From Deltaproteobacteria bacterium IMCC39146 (lineage in GTDB: Bacteria > Desulfobacterota > Desulfuromonadia > Desulfuromonadales > BM103): a DNA stretch of 64,000 bases. Both the position numbers and the translations under genes were made by a program. The stretch covers positions 1 through 64,000 of the forward strand of contig JARUHP010000021.1 of assembly GCA_030005635.1 (NCBI GenBank), written 5' to 3'. The notes beneath the pieces are model-generated. The model saw only the letters and a list, made by a program, of their open reading frames with translations. It ran no database searches and had not been told where the DNA came from. Each line of letters starts with the position of its first letter. The stretch's first letter is position 1. Shown here piece after piece: positions 1 to 7,641 of the stretch.

Positions 1-203
1 ATATGACCGAATTCCACGAATGGGCAACGGAACAACCACTGTCTTCTGAGAGTACGGTAGTCGCGATGAACTGATTAGCTGCACCAATCGGGCGAAACGG
101 AATTTACAGCAACATTTGGACTTGATCTTTCTGGGCCACTGACTCTAGCTGGCTTGGCCTTTGCATTAATTTACTGATATAAAGAAAAACCTAGAAAACC
201 TTC
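1..203 (+). other. Left edge, no assignable gene
   Basis: Only short frames are seen. One runs from ATG 3 to TGA 74 (23 codons) and may be the 3' end of a gene entering from the left. A second short frame without a usual start ends near 171 in a hydrophobic stretch. Neither is recognised. The terminator that follows suggests a plus-strand transcript ends here. Confidence 0.25.
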
Positions 204-242
204 GCCCCACTGTTCGCCTCCTGGCCTGTGGGGCTTTTTTTC
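204..242 (+). terminator. Intrinsic terminator
   Basis: GCCCCAC (204-210) pairs exactly with GTGGGGC (228-234) and is followed by seven T. It would end a plus-strand transcript entering from the left edge and insulates the repeat element behind it. Confidence 0.8.
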
Positions 243-249
243 TAATAAG

Positions 250-365
250 TCACGACTTCCGAGAAGAGAACCGGCTTATTATTGATAGCCGATAGAGACA
301 TTCAGGAAGCTCTTTAATCTACAGAATTTTGGCCATCAGGGTTTGATTCTTGGTGGCCTGTTTTT
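250..365 (+). repeat. Dispersed RNA-like element, copy A
   Basis: This copy has the 5' box starting TCACGACTT, a GAGAAG/CTTATT-type small hairpin, the TTGATAG box, and a 3' hairpin in which GGCCATCA pairs with TGGTGGCC, followed by T residues at 361-365. It ends 17 bases before the response-regulator pseudogene. The family has at least seven full or partial members in this window, all on the plus strand. Confidence 0.75.
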
Positions 366-382
366 GATGTTATAATGTACGG

Positions 383-780
383 ATGAAGAAAAGAATCCTA
401 ATTGTTGATGACAGTCCCTTTGTTTTTGCGCAGCTATCTGACGATTTTGCTAAAAACTATGACTTCGTTACTGCTGAATCAGGGGAAGACGCTGTTGAAA
501 TATTGGAAGACCCTGTTCGTGGAGATGTCTGTTTCAGTAATCAATTCGACCTGATCATCACAGACTTGATGATGCCACGCATGAGTGGGTTTGATTTGGC
601 TGATTATGTACGAAAGAGAAACAGGGCCAACAAGTTCACTCCTGTAATTTTGTAACCCACAGAGGAAGTCAGCAAAGAAGAAGCACGGAAGAAGCACGGA
701 AGCATGGTTGTGCCGCATATTTTTCCAAAACAGATAAACAGAGACTGATTTCAATGGCGATTATTATGCTTTCATTCTGA
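383..780 (+). pseudogene. Response regulator receiver (CheY-like), disrupted
   Basis: The first 90 codons encode a receiver domain with the acidic pair D9-D10 and phospho-acceptor D61 in ITDLMMPRMSG. The frame stops at TAA 653-655, just where the beta-4 strand should end. Downstream, an 11-bp tandem duplication (678-688 and 689-699) shifts the frame. Removing one copy restores the expected tail with the conserved lysine in AAYFSKTDKQRL, ending at TGA 778-780. Two independent lesions make this a decaying gene for a stand-alone receiver protein. A sequencing error is an alternative for either lesion but unlikely for both. There is no output domain and no kinase gene beside it. Confidence 0.8.
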
Positions 781-810
781 AGGGGGATACATTATCTTTT
801 CCCCTAAATG

Positions 811-840
811 TCACGACTTCTGAGAAGAAATACGGCTAAG
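811..840 (+). repeat. Dispersed RNA-like element, 5' box only (copy B)
   Basis: Matches the 5' conserved box (TCACGACTTCTGAGAAGAAA) and part of the GGCT segment. The later boxes and the 3' hairpin are missing. It lies 63 bases before the diadenylate-cyclase-like gene, so it may be a truncated copy left in that leader. Confidence 0.55.
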
Positions 841-902
841 TGTGAAACTTTAACTCTCGGATTTTACTGCTATCTATAATTAGACAAAGACGTCAAGCAA
901 AC

Positions 903-2189
903 ATGCCGAAATCAGCCTTTAATGCAATTGAATATAGTTTGCGAGCCTTTCTCGGTGGAGCCAAGGTGTCGCTTACTGAACTTGACAAGGGAGAAATAAT
1001 TCCTGACGTTGAAAACCGGAGTGAGATCATCTCACGGTTGAAGATAGATGGAACATCCTACATGTTTCACGCTTCCCGCAAAGAACTCGCTTTTACCTCT
1101 ACAGAAGAAAGTTTTATCGGCGAACTTCTAACTGCGTTCGAGGGGCTCTTTGACGGCTTTTCCTCAAAGGGCTATGCTGCACATTTCCGCACCGCGCTAC
1201 TAACGTCCTTGGCTGATATTGCAGTGGCACGATATGTCCGTGGTGATCGCAAGGGGAACTTTTGGCCTGTACAAAGCTTAATTCAACTGCTCAAAAATCT
1301 GTCTTATCAACGCTATGAAGGCACACCGGCCACAACCGGATTTCTAATCTGCCGGAACCAGCTTGATGACTTTTTGGCAACTTTGGGGAATACCCGTTAC
1401 GATTGGTTCGATCTTGGTGATGATCGACATAGGATCACGGGCGATTTTTTCCGCAACCCACTCTCCTATCGTTTTGTTGATGGCAACAGGGCGTTATTTG
1501 TAGGCGACATTCGTATGAACATCAAAGGAACGATCCGTACCAATGCTCCAGGTCCCCGAGATAGTATTGAGCAACTCGCTAACCACGAGACGCGCTCACT
1601 TTTATCCAAGGCGGGGGAAGGCTCATTTGCCATTTATGTCAATAAGTCCTCTGAGGTTGAGATCGTTTTCGATTCCGATAAATTACTTATATGGCGCAAG
1701 GGATACTGGAGCATTTACGATCCCGACATCATGCGGGAATTTTTCAACGGTAAGCTTGAAAAGCGCTCAATTGACCACCTTGTTTGGTCTGTCTATGCCT
1801 TGTCCAAAGCGCGTCACGGCACTGTGGTGCTTGTGGCTGACGACCAAACCAATTTTGAAGTATTGCGGAAAGGGTCTGTAGGTGGGCGGGACCCTCTCAG
1901 TCGGGCTCTGACTCGACATGTGCGTGGGACAAAGATTGGAACGTTGAAACGGTCGGGTGAATTGAGCAGAATCCTCTCATCTGACGGACTGACTATAATC
2001 AATCGCAAGGGCGAGTTGCTCGATACCGGGGTGATCGTCGATACTTCCAGGGTCAGTGGCTTAGTAACTGGTGGTGGCAGAACCACCGCCGCTACAGCTG
2101 CATCGTATTTTGGTCGAGTGATCAAGGTTTCTGAAGACGGTCCAGTGGAGCTTTTCCGCGACGGAGAAAGTATCTATCGTTTCGGTTAG
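903..2189 (+). CDS. Divergent diadenylate cyclase (DAC/DisA_N)-like protein
   Basis: This is a soluble 428-residue protein. The C-terminal ~135 residues resemble the DisA_N/DAC fold that makes c-di-AMP: a helix and strand (ALSKARHGTVVLVADD), then SDGLTII at 360-366 where DACs carry DGA, then GGGRTTAATAASYFG at 390-404 where they carry the RHR motif (GTRHRTAE in DisA). The aspartate of DGA is kept. RHR has become GRT, so catalysis is uncertain. The N-terminal ~290 residues are unrecognised and may be a sensor, as in other multidomain DAC proteins. The gene is monocistronic, between a decayed receiver gene and a GEMM-controlled operon. A nucleotide-binding but inactive homologue is the main alternative. 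Confidence 0.6.
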   Translation: MPKSAFNAIEYSLRAFLGGAKVSLTELDKGEIIPDVENRSEIISRLKIDGTSYMFHASRKELAFTSTEESFIGELLTAFEGLFDGFSSKGYAAHFRTALLTSLADIAVARYVRGDRKGNFWPVQSLIQLLKNLSYQRYEGTPATTGFLICRNQLDDFLATLGNTRYDWFDLGDDRHRITGDFFRNPLSYRFVDGNRALFVGDIRMNIKGTIRTNAPGPRDSIEQLANHETRSLLSKAGEGSFAIYVNKSSEVEIVFDSDKLLIWRKGYWSIYDPDIMREFFNGKLEKRSIDHLVWSVYALSKARHGTVVLVADDQTNFEVLRKGSVGGRDPLSRALTRHVRGTKIGTLKRSGELSRILSSDGLTIINRKGELLDTGVIVDTSRVSGLVTGGGRTTAATAASYFGRVIKVSEDGPVELFRDGESIYRFG

Positions 2190-2339
2190 TCTTTTTTGGG
2201 GTTAGCCTTTATTGGCTATCGACTCAGAAAACTTGACGGTGTTTGCCTCTTAATACGACAGGAATCGGCTTAAAACTACTCAATAAGATATGTGAACTGT
2301 CCTCTTTCCCGAAGTGGGGTGGGAGTTCTTTTTTGTTTT

Positions 2340-2398
2340 TCACGACTTCCGAGAAGAAAATTGCTTCTTATTGATAGACACATATAGGACGTCTCGTA
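2340..2398 (+). repeat. Dispersed RNA-like element, copy C (5' half)
   Basis: Carries the TCACGACTTCCGAGAAGAAA box and the CTTCTTATTGATAGA segment, then diverges. The 3' GGCC hairpin is absent. It lies in the 519-base gap between the DAC-like gene and the riboswitch. Confidence 0.6.
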
Positions 2399-2476
2399 AG
2401 CCATGCTTCTGGAACGTGAAATTTGGTGTGTTAGCGACGAGGAGAATGAGACATTCCCCAACAAGTCTTTGAAAGA

Positions 2477-2504
2477 TTGACATTCTCTAGTTACCGCCTA
2501 GAAT
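2477..2504 (+). promoter_or_regulatory. Sigma70-type promoter for the riboswitch operon
   Basis: TTGACA (2477-2482) and TAGAAT (2499-2504) are 16 bp apart. Transcription would start near 2511, just before the aptamer at about 2521. Confidence 0.7.
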
Positions 2505-2520
2505 TGTAGAAAATTAATAA

Positions 2521-2602
2521 GCTCTCCGATAATAGCAAACCCGGAGTAATCCGGTGACGCAAAGCCACGGGTCCTTAATGGATAGCCGAGCTACCGAAGA
2601 GG
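2521..2602 (+). promoter_or_regulatory. GEMM-I cyclic dinucleotide riboswitch (aptamer 1)
   Basis: GCAAACC, then GGTGACGCAAAGCCACGGG, then ATAGCCGAGCTACCG give the two conserved halves of the GEMM-I aptamer. The base before CAAACC is G, the state associated with c-di-GMP rather than cAMP-GMP, assuming the alignment to the Vibrio Vc2 aptamer is right. A terminator follows at 2618. A GGTGGG run at 2602-2607 could pair with the CCCAC of the terminator stem, giving a simple on/off expression platform. Confidence 0.88.
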
Positions 2603-2617
2603 GTGGGAGATATCAAT

Positions 2618-2661
2618 TTCACGCCCACTTTCTCTATTCGGAGGTGGGTGAAGTTTTTTTT
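2618..2661 (+). terminator. Riboswitch expression-platform terminator
   Basis: TTCACGCCCAC (2618-2628) pairs with GTGGGTGAA (2644-2652) with one bulge, followed by eight T. It lies between the aptamer and the first gene, as expected for transcriptional riboswitch control. Confidence 0.8.
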
Positions 2662-2708
2662 CAGCACCCGCCAGAGAGCAATCCTCTAACTCCTTGAAGG
2701 AGGTTACT

Positions 2709-2924
2709 ATGGGTTGTGAAAAGATGAAGCTGTGTCCCTTTTTCGCTGAGTTCAAAGATGGATTTGGTTCACACTATCAAGTAATGATCCAAAGTTATTG
2801 CCAAGGGGTGTTGTCTGATATGTGCAAGCGCAAGAAGTATGAGTCAGTAGAAGGTGGCTTAGCACCGGAGAATCTTTGTCCTAGCGGTCATTACTCAAAA
2901 AGACTAACGGGACAACACACTTAA
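2709..2924 (+). CDS. Small cysteine-containing protein under GEMM control
   Basis: 71 residues from ATG 2709, which lies 5 bases after a full AAGGAGG (2697-2703). An earlier TTG at 2694 overlaps that site and is less likely. Cysteines are at 3, 9, 31, 39 and 57, in CPFF, YCQG and a C-x-R segment. There is no signal peptide or membrane segment. The cysteine pattern suggests a small metal- or cluster-binding fold, but that is inference. Its family is not named here. It is the first gene after GEMM aptamer 1 and is probably cotranscribed with the DUF1508 gene 33 bp downstream. Confidence 0.75.
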   Translation: MGCEKMKLCPFFAEFKDGFGSHYQVMIQSYCQGVLSDMCKRKKYESVEGGLAPENLCPSGHYSKRLTGQHT

Positions 2925-2957
2925 TCGTTAATTGATACACACAGAGAGTGACTACTG

Positions 2958-3302
2958 ATGACGGGCAAAGACATATCGCACATAGAATTACGGAAAGCTG
3001 GAGATGAAGAGTTCTACTTTGTTTTCAGGCTTCCCAGTGACGGAATGTTTGTTAGTGTTTTTTTCGATAGCATGTCGGAGACAATGGGGGCAGTTGAAAG
3101 TGCTAAAAGGAACTCCACAGAGGAAGCGAATTATCTATGCAGCACGGAGTCAGCAGATGAAGCCTACTTTGTATTTAGAGACAAGAATAGTAAACCAATT
3201 GGCCTAAGCACAATATTTGAACAAGAATCAACCATGACGGTTGGAAAGAAATATATGAAAGAACATCTACATAGAGCAGAGGTTGCCGATTTAACAACAT
3301 AG
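2958..3302 (+). CDS. DUF1508 (YegP-like) protein
   Basis: 114 residues with two copies of the YegP/DUF1508 motif: EEFYFVFRLPSDG near residue 17 and DEAYFVFRDKNSKPIG near residue 67, each followed by a short strand and helix. The family is soluble and of unknown biochemical role. Start ATG 2958 has an AGAGAG-type site upstream. It lies 33 bp after the small cysteine protein and shares its GEMM-controlled transcript. A copy of the dispersed element follows at 3333. Confidence 0.7.
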   Translation: MTGKDISHIELRKAGDEEFYFVFRLPSDGMFVSVFFDSMSETMGAVESAKRNSTEEANYLCSTESADEAYFVFRDKNSKPIGLSTIFEQESTMTVGKKYMKEHLHRAEVADLTT

Positions 3303-3332
3303 CTGTTTTTATCTAGAGGCTCTTCCCACAAG

Positions 3333-3430
3333 TCACCACTGCCGAGACAAAAAGAGGCGTGTTATTGATAGAGACATTGAAGACGACAAAATGATGGCCA
3401 TCTGGATCAATTCCGAGTGGCCATTTATTG
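3333..3430 (+). repeat. Dispersed RNA-like element, copy D
   Basis: A diverged copy: TCACCACTGCCGAGAC, then TTATTGATAGAGACATT, a GACAAAATGATGG segment shared with copy F, and a 3' hairpin where ATGGCCA pairs with TGGCCAT. It lies directly after the GEMM-1 operon and could end its transcript, although the T run is poor. Confidence 0.65.
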
Positions 3431-3567
3431 TTTGCCAGGATTGCTAGGACGGATTCAAGGCACCCAATAAAGCCGTCCTTGCCAATTGCGTGACGGATTT
3501 TTTCGGCTGATGTTCGCTGACGTTCAACGCATAGAGCTTCTGCAACAGTGGCTTTATTGTTTTGGCA

Positions 3568-3957
3568 CTACACTTTTTTGCCTTCCGAACAAAACCACAG
3601 CTTATTCCCCTCGCTGTCGAGAAAAGCGCCGATCGGATTGTTGCCGTACACGGCTACCGGATCGGAGATCGTGACACCGCGCTCGAGCAAGGATTTTTCT
3701 GTCGCATAAGAATCCTTCACCTCCAAGGTAATGCGAGGGTTCAACTCTTTGGTTGGTTTCCCATACCACTCCTCTGTCGGCTTTAGAAGCAGGATGACAT
3801 CACCAACCATAAAGGCCATATCCATCTGGCGAATGCTTTCGGGGGGAAGGCCGAGCGTCTCTTTATAAAAGTGATTTGCGCGCGCCGCGTCCGTTACAGC
3901 CAAGGATACGGCTTTGACTTGGACAAATCCTATAACGTTTTTGGTATCAGCGGTCAT
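3568..3957 (-). CDS. Glyoxalase/bleomycin-resistance (VOC) family protein
   Basis: 129 residues of the vicinal-oxygen-chelate fold: VQVKAVSLAVTDAARANHF at the first beta strand and helix, LNPRITLEVKD in the middle and the closing DSEGNKLWF. Typical metal ligands would be the E in LEVKD and residues of the last strand, but the first-strand ligand is S/A rather than H, so the metal site is uncertain. One VOC domain pair is the usual length. ATG 3957 follows an AAGGAGCT site. It is monocistronic. The substrate cannot be told from sequence. Confidence 0.8.
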   Translation of the reverse strand: MTADTKNVIGFVQVKAVSLAVTDAARANHFYKETLGLPPESIRQMDMAFMVGDVILLLKPTEEWYGKPTKELNPRITLEVKDSYATEKSLLERGVTISDPVAVYGNNPIGAFLDSEGNKLWFCSEGKKV

Positions 3958-4207
3958 AGAAGCTCCTTATCTGGCAGGAATTTGCTCTTTCAGGCATCGG
4001 GCTTGCGCCTCTGAAAACAGGTAATATTTTCATTTAAACTATATCACGAGCCTTTTGCAAAAGTCGGCACTTAGGGTGCGCAAAGTCACAAAGGTAAAGA
4101 TTTTGTCATTTTTTGATATAAGGTCCACTACTCAGTCGCCTGAGAGGTTACTTTCTCCAATTTTGGACGAACTCGTCCCTTGAATCGGTTTTCTCGTTCT
4201 TTGACAA

Positions 4208-4390
4208 TCAGCAACCAGTGACTTTGAGTAACTGATCAGCAAATAACGTGATGATGCCTAACATCAAAGGCATCATCACCTTGCCGGGGCCGCGAACCTG
4301 AACACAACGTCCACCTAATTCGTCCTTAAGGCATCCATTGCTCCGCTCTGCTGCCGTCCGTTCAATCAAATGGTTACCTTTGAAATTCAA
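4208..4390 (-). pseudogene. Transposase C-terminal remnant
   Basis: The 60-residue frame contains ERTAAERSNGCLKDELGG, then VQVRGPGKVMM and LGIITLFADQLLK. This is the C-terminal end of a DDE transposase of the IS4/IS1182-like kind, where ER..ER.NG..K.EFGG and a final leucine-rich helix are usual. The catalytic core and inverted repeats are absent. It is a leftover of an insertion sequence in the gap before the nitrogen module. No flanking target duplication could be identified by eye. Confidence 0.65.
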
Positions 4391-4488
4391 CTTTTATGCA
4401 GCACCCTTAAATATTCAGAAAACTGAATAGACTTTTGCAAGAGGCTCCTCTGACTGACCTTTTCCCAGCAGAGATGATAACTTTGTGA

Positions 4489-4517
4489 CCCATGGGGCTT
4501 GTGCTCCATGGGTTTTA
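4489..4517 (+). terminator. Plus-strand terminator-like hairpin
   Basis: CCCATGG (near 4490) pairs with CCATGGG (4506-4512), then TTTTATTTT. No plus-strand gene is seen just upstream, so it may survive from a lost gene near the transposase remnant. The rest of the 392-base gap 4391-4783 shows nothing recognisable. Confidence 0.55.
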
Positions 4518-4708
4518 TTTTCTTGTAACTGGCACTAAATTCATCTGCTGGTAAACTGTAGCCCAAACTTATTCAACATGGAGAGGACATCACAATACAC
4601 AGATTTTTATGGTTGTCGTACTGATTTGAGTCGGTTGTGAGTCATAGAAAGAACAAACAACGGAAACAACTCCACACCAGGCGGTCAAGACTGATGATAT
4701 GATAAATC

Positions 4709-4747
4709 AAAAGGCCGCCATGTCATTTACGACATGGCGGCCTTTTT
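4709..4747 (-). terminator. Bidirectional terminator after the porin gene
   Basis: A long perfect stem, AAGGCCGCCATGTC with GACATGGCGGCCTT, is flanked by A and T runs on both sides. It lies 37 bases beyond the stop of the minus-strand porin gene and ends the glnK-amtB-porin transcript. Confidence 0.85.
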
Positions 4748-4783
4748 GCCAGGATGCAACCTGACAATTATTATTTATGTAAC

Positions 4784-5512
4784 TTAGAACGCATAGCTGA
4801 CAGACACACCGAAAGTCGATTCATTGTCAATCTCTGCGATATCTTCTGCATCATCACTCAAAGGCTCTGAGTAAAGGGCAGCAACACCGACACTGACGTT
4901 CTCATTGACAGCATAATCAACACCGGCAGAGAGTTCGAGGTTGTGAAACCAGCTTTCGTCCGTGCCAAACCCATTTTCGTCGTCATTCAGATAGCTGGCA
5001 GTTGCACCAAGGCTGAGGCTGACTTTGTCATTCAGGTCAATGCTGTGGCCAACACCAAGGGTCGTATAGACCGTATCAAATTCATCATAGTCATAGTAAA
5101 CGGTCAAAGTCGGCTCAAGAATCGTATTCAATGTTGCACCGAAGTAGACTTCGTTGGTGGTGTTCGAATCCTCATCATTAGTGTCAACATTATAGAGAAT
5201 GTTACCAATACTGACCGAGACCATGTCACTCAGGTCAGTAGAGTAGTCAATAACCAAATCAACTTCGTTCATCTCACCAGTATTCTCACTAATGTTGCCC
5301 CACCAGCTCACCGTGAAAGAACCTACTGAGATATCGGCTCCGGGCTGTACAACAAAGTTGTCATCTTCATCGTTAAGGTCAAAACCACGCCAGAGGTATT
5401 TGCTGTAAACAGCGACGTAAGCGTCAGCGCTTGCTTCGAAAGCCAGGGCAGGGGTGCTGACGGCCAGGGTTGCAAGAATAAGTACTATTCCAACAGAAAT
5501 CATTTTTTTCAT
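4784..5512 (-). CDS. TorF-like outer-membrane porin (TIGR02001 type)
   Basis: 242 residues: signal peptide (cut after TPALA, near 24), then YSKYLWRGFDLND near 38, the hallmark of the gcw_chp/TorF putative porin family. Alternating hydrophobic strands follow, rich in acidic loops, ending in the aromatic VSYAF typical of beta-barrels inserted by Bam. It is the last gene of the nitrogen operon, 76 bp after amtB, so it probably forms an outer-membrane path for ammonium or a related small solute. That substrate is inferred from context only. A hairpin separates it from amtB and may lower its expression. Confidence 0.75.
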   Translation of the reverse strand: MKKMISVGIVLILATLAVSTPALAFEASADAYVAVYSKYLWRGFDLNDEDDNFVVQPGADISVGSFTVSWWGNISENTGEMNEVDLVIDYSTDLSDMVSVSIGNILYNVDTNDEDSNTTNEVYFGATLNTILEPTLTVYYDYDEFDTVYTTLGVGHSIDLNDKVSLSLGATASYLNDDENGFGTDESWFHNLELSAGVDYAVNENVSVGVAALYSEPLSDDAEDIAEIDNESTFGVSVSYAF

Positions 5513-5549
5513 GGTTTTGTCCTAAAGGTTATTAAAAGAGGGATAAATT

Positions 5550-5573
5550 CTCGTGGGGCACATGCCCCACGAG
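5550..5573. other. Intercistronic hairpin between amtB and porin
   Basis: CTCGTGGGGC and GCCCCACGAG form a perfect 10-bp stem with a four-base loop. No strong T run follows on the minus strand, so it more likely sets mRNA stability or partial termination between the two genes. Confidence 0.7.
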
Positions 5574-5588
5574 AGACAAGAGACATAA

Positions 5589-6977
5589 TCAGTTCTGGCG
5601 AACCGGTTTGGTGGCAACCCGTGCAGCAGCAGGTGCCTCAGAGAAAGAAGCAGAGGGACTACCCATGCCACCGAGGTGAACAGTCTGGAAGTCAGGATAG
5701 GCTTCCATACCGATCTCGGCAAGGTCAAGGCCGCGGTACTCATCTTCTTCGCTGCAGCGGACACCGATGGTGTACTTGATAATCAACCAGACAACCGAAG
5801 AAGCAACCAGAACAAAGGCGGCCGTTGCGGCGACACCGATGAACTGGGTCAGGAAGCTGGCTTCACCGTCGGTAAAGGGAACAGCCATTGTGCCCCAGAT
5901 ACCGCAGACCAGGTGAACCGAGAGAGCACCGACCACATCGTCAATCTTGAGTTTGTCGAAGAAAGGAACAGCGAGTACAACCAGCACGCCACCGACAGCA
6001 CCAATCAGGATAGCCGCACCAAGTGATGGGGTCGCAGGGCCGGCAGTAATGGAAACCAGACCAGCAAGAGCGCCGTTAAGACCCATTGTGACGTCAACTT
6101 TTTTGTAAAGGATTTGCACCATGGCCATGGCAGCGATCATGCCGCCGCAGGCAGCTAGGTTTGTGTTAACCATAACGTTACCCATCTCGATAGCGGAAGC
6201 AGCATCACCGAGGGCAAGCACCGAACCACCGTTGAAACCGTACCAACCCATCCAGAGGATGAAGGTACCGAGAGTCGCCATAGGGATGTTGGAACCAGGC
6301 ATCGGATTAACGCGACCGTCTTTGCCATACTTGCCTTTACGGGCACCGAGGATAATGGCACCGGTCAGAGCAGCCCAGCCACCAACAGAGTGAACGATCG
6401 TGGAACCGGCGTAATCAGCAAAACCCATCTCTGAGAGCCAACCGCCACCCCAGCCCCAGGAGCCCTGGATCGGGTAGATGATGCCACAGAGAACTGCGCA
6501 GAAGAGCAGGAAAGACCAGAGTTTGATGCGCTCTGCCACACAACCGGAAACGATCGAGCAGGCTGCGCCACAGAAAACCATCTGGAAGAACCAGTCAGAG
6601 GACGCAGAGTAACCGGCAGAGTAGTCGCCGGCCAGGGCAGCAGCATCGTCAGCAGCCCAGAGACCGAAAGAACCGATATAGCCACCATCAACACCGGCGT
6701 ACATCAAGTTGTAACCGCAGAGGTAGAAGAGGATACCGGCGATACCGAAGAGTGAGATGTTCTTCAAGCAGATAGTTGCAACGTTCTTGGAACGGACCAG
6801 GCCCGCCTCGAGCATGCCGAAGCCGGCAGCCATCCACATGACCAGGATTCCCATGATCAGGAAAGAAAAGGTGTTCAGGATAAAGGTCATCTCCGAAACG
6901 GGTGCATCTTCGGCCAGGGCAAGTGCCGGCAGCATGAGCATCATACCGGTGATCAGGGCAATAAGTGACTTCTTCAT
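5589..6977 (-). CDS. amtB: Ammonium transporter AmtB
   Basis: 462 residues: cleavable signal peptide, then eleven membrane segments typical of Amt/Rh channels. Family signatures include FGMLEAGLVRSKN near 55, GGWLSEMGFADYAGSTIVHS near 185 with the first pore histidine, and the NTNLAACGG segment. The second conserved pore histidine lies in LSVHLVCGIWG. It moves ammonium/ammonia across the inner membrane and is gated by the PII protein encoded 27 bp upstream. ATG 6977 follows AAGGAG. The C-terminal tail beyond the last helix is about 55 residues long and would contact GlnK. Confidence 0.95.
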   Translation of the reverse strand: MKKSLIALITGMMLMLPALALAEDAPVSEMTFILNTFSFLIMGILVMWMAAGFGMLEAGLVRSKNVATICLKNISLFGIAGILFYLCGYNLMYAGVDGGYIGSFGLWAADDAAALAGDYSAGYSASSDWFFQMVFCGAACSIVSGCVAERIKLWSFLLFCAVLCGIIYPIQGSWGWGGGWLSEMGFADYAGSTIVHSVGGWAALTGAIILGARKGKYGKDGRVNPMPGSNIPMATLGTFILWMGWYGFNGGSVLALGDAASAIEMGNVMVNTNLAACGGMIAAMAMVQILYKKVDVTMGLNGALAGLVSITAGPATPSLGAAILIGAVGGVLVVLAVPFFDKLKIDDVVGALSVHLVCGIWGTMAVPFTDGEASFLTQFIGVAATAAFVLVASSVVWLIIKYTIGVRCSEEDEYRGLDLAEIGMEAYPDFQTVHLGGMGSPSASFSEAPAAARVATKPVRQN

Positions 6978-7004
6978 GATAATTTCTCCTTATATCTTTT
7001 TTGA

Positions 7005-7367
<363 letters not shown>

Positions 7368-7371
7368 TTAA

Positions 7372-7418
7372 AAATAAAAAAGCGCCTTAAGCTTCCGAAG
7401 GTGGAAGTTTAAGGCGCC
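7372..7418 (-). terminator. Leader attenuator before glnK
   Basis: On the minus strand a 16-bp stem (GGCGCCTTAAACTTCC with GGAAGCTTAAGGCGC) is followed by TTTTTTATTTTT, all inside the untranslated leader of glnK. Placed before the gene, it should block expression unless an upstream RNA structure prevents it. Its 5' arm overlaps the second hexaloop hairpin. Confidence 0.88.
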
Positions 7419-7455
7419 ATTGCCTAGCAACTAATATCGAGACGTCGTTGTCTCG
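7412..7455 (-). promoter_or_regulatory. Two-hexaloop ANTAR antiterminator element
   Basis: On the minus strand, hairpin 1 is CGAGAC-AACGAC-GTCTCG (7438-7455) and hairpin 2 is AGGC-AATGGC-GCCT (7412-7425). Both loops are six bases with A at position 1 and G at position 4, the signature bound by ANTAR response regulators. Hairpin 2 uses the same GCCT that starts the terminator stem, so ANTAR binding would prevent termination. Geobacter uses an ANTAR regulator (GnfR) on nitrogen genes. The regulator is not in this window. Confidence 0.8.
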
Positions 7456-7525
7456 TCGTTGGTGCTGATTATTTTACCGGATCACTTATTGTACTTATAC
7501 CGTGTTCCGTGTCTGCTATCTTCTA

Positions 7526-7543
7526 TAGCATCTGCCGTGCCAA
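7526..7543 (-). promoter_or_regulatory. Sigma54 (RpoN) promoter of glnK-amtB
   Basis: The minus strand reads TTGGCACGGCAGATGCTA, with GG and GC exactly ten bases apart as in the -24/-12 consensus. The start point would fall near 7514, giving a leader of about 170 bases that contains the ANTAR element. Confidence 0.82.
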
Positions 7544-7641
7544 AAATATTTTATCTTTCATTTCAGCTACTTAACAACAGGGACCGAGGAGATTGCCAAT
7601 AACCTGCTCAATAATTAAACAGACTTGCACAGATTAAAAGC

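Noticed and set aside
2276-2464. A 62-codon minus-strand frame over repeat copy C.
   Set aside because: It is made of the repeat element and has no ribosome site.
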